Below are positions 6,160 through 9,795 of a stretch of 9,795 nucleotides of DNA, piece after piece (position 1 is the stretch's first letter; every line of letters starts with the position of its first letter). The notes under the pieces were generated by a model that saw only the letters and a list, made by a program, of their open reading frames with translations, was not told the DNA's origin and ran no database searches. A program made the position numbers and the translations under genes. The stretch covers positions 1 to 9,795 of the forward strand of contig JAATGK010000400.1 of the NCBI GenBank assembly GCA_015654715.1, written 5' to 3'. This DNA is from Alphaproteobacteria bacterium (lineage in GTDB: Bacteria > Pseudomonadota > Alphaproteobacteria > Micropepsales > Micropepsaceae).

Positions 6160-6939
6160 TCATATATCGACTTTGATGAGCCGGATTCCGGCATTTCGGA
6201 TTAGATCTTCGCAGGCCGGAGCGATACCAATGTCGGTAATAAGGGTCGCCACTCTGGACAACTTGCAGACCGCATAACCGGCCGAAGCGGTGAATTTCCC
6301 ACTGTCGGCCAAAACCACTAATTCGTCGGCCACGGCCAGGAGTTGGCGCTGGGCCTGTGCAAGCAAGACGTCGCTTTGCATCAAGCCATAATGGCTGATC
6401 GCGGCGCAGCTCATGAACATCCGCGAAGCGCGAAAATTCCGCGGAGCAACGTCCTCGAACGGGCTCAAGACGATATTCTGCTCCCGAAAAACGACACCGC
6501 CGGGAATGACGACGCCAGTATTGGGCTGCTGCAGCAAAATACCGGCGACGTCCAGCGAGTTCGTCAGGACCTCGAGGCCAAGTTCCTCAAGATGCGGACA
6601 CATCTGCAGCGTCGTACTGCCGCCGTCGATGATGACGGCATCCCCGGGCCGGCAAAGGCCGGTCGCGGCACGTCCGATCGCCGCTTTTTCCTTGCGCGAC
6701 TGATTGATGTTCGAATGAAACGGCACCGCCGGCAGGTCCGGCGTAGAATTGCGTACCACATCCGGCAGCCGGGCACCGCCGCGAACGCGTGCGAGCTTGC
6801 CGGCTTGATGCAGCCGCTCCAGGTCCCGCCGCAACGTCGCAGGCGAGACCGGAAGCTTGTCTGATAGCTCCTGGAAAGTGGCAAACCCCGCGATTTCGAT
6901 GAGATCTAGGATTACGTGATCCCGTTCACTAAAGTGCAT
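6160..6939 (-). CDS. DeoR/GlpR-family transcriptional regulator, UlaR-like, 259 aa
   Basis: Residues 1-58 are a DeoR-type winged helix-turn-helix: FATFQELSDKL, then VSPATLRRDLERL, then the GKLARVRGGA signature. The rest is the DeoR sensor domain, a sugar-phosphate-isomerase-like fold: RKEKAAIG (82-89), DGGSTT (105-110), TNSLD (126-130), PGG (146-148) and ADSGKF (211-216). The stretch from MFMSCAAI through LMQSDVLL closely resembles E. coli UlaR, the L-ascorbate operon repressor. Such proteins usually repress nearby sugar genes and are released by a phosphorylated intermediate. As the last gene after rhaT-rhaD-fucO, it most likely controls L-rhamnose use, perhaps sensing L-rhamnulose-1-phosphate or DHAP. 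The ATG has only a weak AGG seven bases upstream. It follows fucO by 77 bp. Confidence 0.85.
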   Translation of the reverse strand: MHFSERDHVILDLIEIAGFATFQELSDKLPVSPATLRRDLERLHQAGKLARVRGGARLPDVVRNSTPDLPAVPFHSNINQSRKEKAAIGRAATGLCRPGDAVIIDGGSTTLQMCPHLEELGLEVLTNSLDVAGILLQQPNTGVVIPGGVVFREQNIVLSPFEDVAPRNFRASRMFMSCAAISHYGLMQSDVLLAQAQRQLLAVADELVVLADSGKFTASAGYAVCKLSRVATLITDIGIAPACEDLIRNAGIRLIKVDI

Positions 6940-6953
6940 CGCGACGCCTGCAA

Positions 6954-6978
6954 GGCGGCTTCACGCGTCGGAGCCGCC
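6954..6978 (-). other. Stem-loop between fucO and the deoR-type gene
   Basis: GGCGGCT (6954-6960) and AGCCGCC (6972-6978) form a perfect 7-bp stem with an 11-nt loop in the 77-bp gap. No T-run follows on the minus strand. It could be a protein-binding dyad or an mRNA hairpin that tempers readthrough to the regulator. A competing pairing, CGACGC with GCGTCG, overlaps it. Confidence 0.4.
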
Positions 6979-7016
6979 ATATCAATAGGGTCCGCGGTCG
7001 CCCGCCGCCCCAAAAG

Positions 7017-8165
7017 CTACAAAGCCGCCTTGTAAAGGGCCAAGACCTGTTCGTCCGTCATCGCCACCGGGTTGCCGGGCGCACAAGGATCTTTCTGCGC
7101 CTTTTCCACCCACGTCGGCAGTTCGTCCGCCGTGACCCCAAACTCGGAGAACCCCTTCGGGATGCCCACTTGCTTCGACAGCGCGCGGATGGCATTGATG
7201 GCGGCGCGCGATGCCGCTTCCACATCCAGGTTCGCGATATCGACACCCATCACGTCGGCAATCCGGGCGTAGCGCTCCTTGGCATGCGGCCGGTTGAACT
7301 CGCAGACGATCGGCAACAGGATTGCGTTGCAGACGCCGTGCGGCAGATCCCGCATCGCGCCTGGCTGATGCGCCATCGCGTGGACGTAACCGAGACCGGC
7401 GTTGTTGAAAGCCAGACCGGCGATGAACTGGCCGTATGCCATCATCTCGCGCGCTTCGAGATTGGAACCGTCGGCGACCGCCCGCGGTAGCCACTGCGTG
7501 ATGATACGGATCGCCTCGAGAGCGGCATGGTCGGTCAGCACATGCGCACCCTTAGCGACATACGCCTCAATCGCGTGGGTCAGTGCATCCATCCCGGTGG
7601 CCGCGGTGGTGCCGGCAGGGATTCCCAGCATCATCTCAGGATCGTTCACCGAGATATCCGGGATGCTATTCGAATCGATGATCACCATCTTGATTTTGTT
7701 AACTGTGTCGGTGATCACAGCATTGGAGGTCACCTCGGCCGCCGTTCCCGCCGTTGTATTCACGGCAATCAGGAACAAACCGGCTTTCGCCACTTTGCCG
7801 ACGCCGTTGTAGAGCGTGATCGGTCCGGGATTAGCAGAGAGGATGCGGATACCCTTGCCGGTATCGATCGGGCTGCCGCCGCCGACGCAAATGATGCTGT
7901 CGCACCTGTTCGCCGTCAGCATCCGATAGCCGGCCTCTACCAAGGCCACCGTCGGATTCGGGACGACATCACTGAAGACGGTGGGGACGATGGCGCGCTC
8001 TTTCAACGCCTCGATCAGCGGGTTCACGACGCCAAGCTCGCACAGGATGGCATCGGTCACGATCAGCGGGCGTTTGTAGCCACGCATTTCCAGTTCCGCC
8101 GGAACCTCTGCCAGAGCGCCGGGACCGCTGATGTTGATCTTCGGAAAACAGAGGCGAAAGCTCAT
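7017..8165 (-). CDS. fucO: Iron-containing alcohol dehydrogenase, lactaldehyde reductase (FucO-like), 382 aa
   Basis: This group III dehydrogenase would reduce L-lactaldehyde to (S)-1,2-propanediol with NADH, the usual fate of the aldehyde released by rhamnulose-1-phosphate aldolase. The nucleotide-binding motif GGGSPID is at 95-101. The four metal ligands are in place: Asp193 and His197 in GMDALTHAIEAY, His262 in VHAMAHQ, and His276 in LPHGVC, close to Asp196, His200, His263 and His277 of E. coli FucO. Length fits the family (about 382). AGGAG-type sequence (8178-8173) lies eight bases before the ATG, so the start is firm. It follows rhaD by 60 bp on the same strand. Context rather than sequence decides the substrate: other iron dehydrogenases reduce butanal or methylglyoxal-like compounds. 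Confidence 0.87.
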   Translation of the reverse strand: MSFRLCFPKINISGPGALAEVPAELEMRGYKRPLIVTDAILCELGVVNPLIEALKERAIVPTVFSDVVPNPTVALVEAGYRMLTANRCDSIICVGGGSPIDTGKGIRILSANPGPITLYNGVGKVAKAGLFLIAVNTTAGTAAEVTSNAVITDTVNKIKMVIIDSNSIPDISVNDPEMMLGIPAGTTAATGMDALTHAIEAYVAKGAHVLTDHAALEAIRIITQWLPRAVADGSNLEAREMMAYGQFIAGLAFNNAGLGYVHAMAHQPGAMRDLPHGVCNAILLPIVCEFNRPHAKERYARIADVMGVDIANLDVEAASRAAINAIRALSKQVGIPKGFSEFGVTADELPTWVEKAQKDPCAPGNPVAMTDEQVLALYKAAL

Positions 8166-8172
8166 GAAGGGA

Positions 8173-8178
8173 ACTCCT
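8173..8178 (-). promoter_or_regulatory. Strong Shine-Dalgarno sequence for fucO
   Basis: AGGAGT on the minus strand, spaced seven bases from the ATG at 8165. It supports this start over internal ATG codons and suggests efficient independent translation initiation within the polycistronic message. Confidence 0.6.
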
Positions 8179-8225
8179 GTTGCAGCACCAATTGCAGAAT
8201 AGACCGCCTAGGCCTTGGCCATCAG

Positions 8226-9083
8226 TCAGCGCTCAAGATCGAGAGCGGAGGCAAGCGGCGTGACCTTAAAACGGTTCGCCAGAGCGATGAGGTTTTGCCG
8301 CGTGATGGTCTGGCGCACGCCGCCCATCGCAATGATCTTTTGGATGATCTGGGCCGATTTCTCCGCTGTATCGATCAGGCCAAACGCCTCGTCCAGCGAC
8401 GCGCCGCGGCCGAATACCCCGTGGTACTGCCATAGCACCAGCGGGTGCTTGGCGATCAGAGCAGCGGTCGCGCCGCCGATCTCATTGGTACCCGGAACCA
8501 TCCACTCGAGCGCCCCGACGCCCTCGGGGAAGACCACCAGGCATTCGGTGCTGCCTTCCCAAAGCGCCCGGGTGAGATCGTCGGTGGTGAACTTGAGGAC
8601 ATAGGACAACGCGATCAGGTTGGTCGCGTGGCAGTGCATGATCACCCGGTTCTGATTGCCCGGACGGCGCTGCAGCATCTCGTGCGATTCCAGATGCGCC
8701 GACAGTTCCGAGGTTGGAAACGCCCCGTCGCTAAGACCCCAAAGCACATCGATCGCATCACCGGCCTTATTGACGCGGAAAATGCCGATGTTCGTCTCCG
8801 GATCAATCGCGATGTTGCGGAAGTATTTCCCCGAGCCAGTGACCAGATAGTACTGGCCGGCAAGCGCAGGCAGCGCCTTGCCGAGTGGCAGCTGGCGCTG
8901 GCCATCCCAGCGCGGCAGATAGGGCGCGACGTCTTCTTCATATAGCTGCAGAGTGACGTTACCGCCGTTGCGTTCGTTCCAGCCCTTGAGCCAGAGATCC
9001 GACGTGGCCTTGATCATCCCGGCGACAAACCACGAATCCACCGTCTCCCGCGCCTTGCCGTCACTACACATTGTCTTGTCCAT
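8226..9083 (-). CDS. rhaD: Rhamnulose-1-phosphate aldolase, class II zinc aldolase, 285 aa
   Basis: It cleaves L-rhamnulose-1-phosphate to dihydroxyacetone phosphate and L-lactaldehyde in the cytoplasm. The whole length follows E. coli Rha[12 protein letters not shown] near the start, [10 protein letters not shown] (35-44), [10 protein letters not shown] (81-90), LWGLSDG (114-120), PTSELSAH with catalytic Glu126, zinc ligands His150 and His152 in [27 protein letters not shown], and the third zinc His221 in QYHGVFGRG. The C-terminus VTPLASAL is also shared. These correspond to E. coli Glu117, His141, His143 and His212. The frame can be extended to ATG 9164, giving 312 aa, but those extra 27 residues (Arg/Cys/Ala-rich) have no family counterpart. 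ATG 9083 gives the family start and has AGGTG nearby, so it is preferred. Confidence 0.93.
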   Translation of the reverse strand: MDKTMCSDGKARETVDSWFVAGMIKATSDLWLKGWNERNGGNVTLQLYEEDVAPYLPRWDGQRQLPLGKALPALAGQYYLVTGSGKYFRNIAIDPETNIGIFRVNKAGDAIDVLWGLSDGAFPTSELSAHLESHEMLQRRPGNQNRVIMHCHATNLIALSYVLKFTTDDLTRALWEGSTECLVVFPEGVGALEWMVPGTNEIGGATAALIAKHPLVLWQYHGVFGRGASLDEAFGLIDTAEKSAQIIQKIIAMGGVRQTITRQNLIALANRFKVTPLASALDLER

Positions 9084-9180
9084 TTTTTCTGCACCTTTTC
9101 GGCAGCATCGATCAGCTTCTCTGCGCGCTGCCATCACTCTTGATTCACTTGCACTCAGTACCAATCACGCAAACCCATGG

Positions 9181-9207
9181 CAGCGCGGTCCGGTGAGGAC
9201 CGCGCTG
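9181..9207 (-). terminator. Perfect 11-bp hairpin just after rhaT (attenuator or mRNA-stabilising stem)
   Basis: CAGCGCGGTCC (9181-9191) and GGACCGCGCTG (9197-9207) pair without mismatch around a five-base loop, starting three bases after the rhaT stop codon. No T-run follows on the minus strand, so it is not a classical intrinsic terminator. Between two genes of one operon such a stem usually protects the upstream message or reduces readthrough, which would let rhaT and rhaD be made at different levels. Confidence 0.6.
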
Positions 9208-9210
9208 TAT

Positions 9211-9795
9211 TCAGATCGAGGGACCGATACCAGCTAGCACGGCCGACAGAACCAACAACTCCAGGCCGCCAGCGAGACGGCACTTGGTTTTTGACGATGT
9301 ACCCTTCCATTCGCCCATGACGACGCCGGTCAACTGACTGAACAGGATCTGCGCCGCCATCAGAACGGCCCAACCGATGTAAGACGTTGCCCCCATCTCA
9401 GGCTCGGCGGTCTTGAAGCAGACGAACTGCGAGCACCAGATGAGGCCGGCAAGGCTGGCGAAGAACACGTTGGCCAATGCCGGCGCGCCGGATTTGACGT
9501 AATCGCCAGCGGTCTTGTTCTTGAAGTTGAGATAGAGGCACCACGCGGCGTTGACCACGAAACCGCCAAGGAGAACGACCACCAGCACCGGCATGCCCGC
9601 CCAGGCCGCGTTCGTGGCTGGCGCGGTTGCCAGAGCCAGCGCCTCAATGTGCGGGCCGCCCTGCAGCCCGAAACTCATCGCCGCGCTCATCACGCCGGAG
9701 AAGGCGGCGACCAAGAGGCCTTTTTTGAAATTGAACTCGGCAACCGACTTCTTCTTCTCCGCCTCGGAAAGCTCGCCTTCCTTGGACATGCCCGC
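9211..9795 (-). CDS. rhaT: L-rhamnose-proton symporter, C-terminal half (runs off right edge)
   Basis: The frame is open to base 9795 and ends at TGA 9213-9211, giving about 195 visible residues of a protein usually about 340 long. The Met at 9789 is internal: the codons before it are open. After a cytoplasmic charged loop (SEAEKKKSVAEFNFKKG) come five hydrophobic segments: LLVAAFSGVMSAAMSFG, MPVLVVVLLGGFVVNAAW, ANVFFASLAGLIWCSQFV, GWAVLMAAQILFSQLTGV and GLELLVLSAVLAGIG. Five segments match the second half of the ten-helix RhaT permease. The protein takes up L-rhamnose with a proton across the inner membrane. It is the first visible gene of the minus-strand operon, 127 bp before rhaD. Other members of the drug/metabolite transporter superfamily are less likely given the rhaD neighbour. 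Confidence 0.9.
   Translation of the reverse strand, partial: AGMSKEGELSEAEKKKSVAEFNFKKGLLVAAFSGVMSAAMSFGLQGGPHIEALALATAPATNAAWAGMPVLVVVLLGGFVVNAAWCLYLNFKNKTAGDYVKSGAPALANVFFASLAGLIWCSQFVCFKTAEPEMGATSYIGWAVLMAAQILFSQLTGVVMGEWKGTSSKTKCRLAGGLELLVLSAVLAGIGPSI

Noticed and set aside
7527..8435. A 302-codon plus-strand frame
   Set aside because: It is antisense to fucO and the end of rhaD, both with complete active-site motifs, and has no recognisable domain of its own.
8226..9164. The long 312-aa start for rhaD
   Set aside because: The extra 27 residues have no counterpart in the aldolase family, while ATG 9083 gives the family N-terminus with a nearby ribosome-binding site.
1..9795. CRISPR array or large repeat system
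   Set aside because: The only tandem repeat seen is the two-copy 21-bp unit at 336-377; no regularly spaced repeat-spacer pattern is present.

Overview
The window looks like a GC-rich proteobacterial chromosome, most likely alphaproteobacterial. This is inferred from codon use, an outer-membrane transporter gene, the recombinase type and an IS21-family relic; no ribosomal RNA or other firm taxonomic marker is present. All identifications come from reading the sequence and recalling protein families, with no database search.

Left part (1-1290): the 5' end of a secreted POTRA-domain protein (two-partner-secretion transporter type) runs off the left edge on the minus strand. Its start codon directly follows a tandem 21-bp repeat with two G7 tracts. 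About 700 bp with little recognisable coding follow. Then comes a precise 3' fragment of a tRNA-Gly(UCC) gene (anticodon to CCA), the kind of scar left where an integrative element entered a tRNA gene.

Mobile part (1292-4110): two separated pieces of one IS21-family istB gene, both on the minus strand, flank a 2,585-bp insertion. Removing the insertion rejoins the pieces in frame and rebuilds the Walker A motif GGTGTGKT. The insertion carries three plus-strand ORFs: a small protein beginning with an 'ITYPFHP' motif, a 60-aa protein, and a large serine recombinase. The recombinase is broken by one in-frame amber codon. Each end has a 10-bp inverted arm (CATAATGCCC / GGGCATTATG) exactly 11 bp from a shared GT dinucleotide, the geometry expected of serine-recombinase attachment sites. 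This is the most interesting feature of the window.

Right part (4460-9795): all genes are on the minus strand. A secreted M20-family metallopeptidase stands alone. The rest looks like an L-rhamnose operon, transcribed from right to left: rhaT (C-terminal half, cut by the right edge), rhaD, a fucO-like lactaldehyde reductase, and a DeoR-family regulator resembling UlaR. Together they would import L-rhamnose, cleave L-rhamnulose-1-phosphate to DHAP and L-lactaldehyde, reduce the aldehyde to 1,2-propanediol, and control the pathway. The isomerase and kinase are not in the window. A perfect 11-bp hairpin sits just after rhaT.
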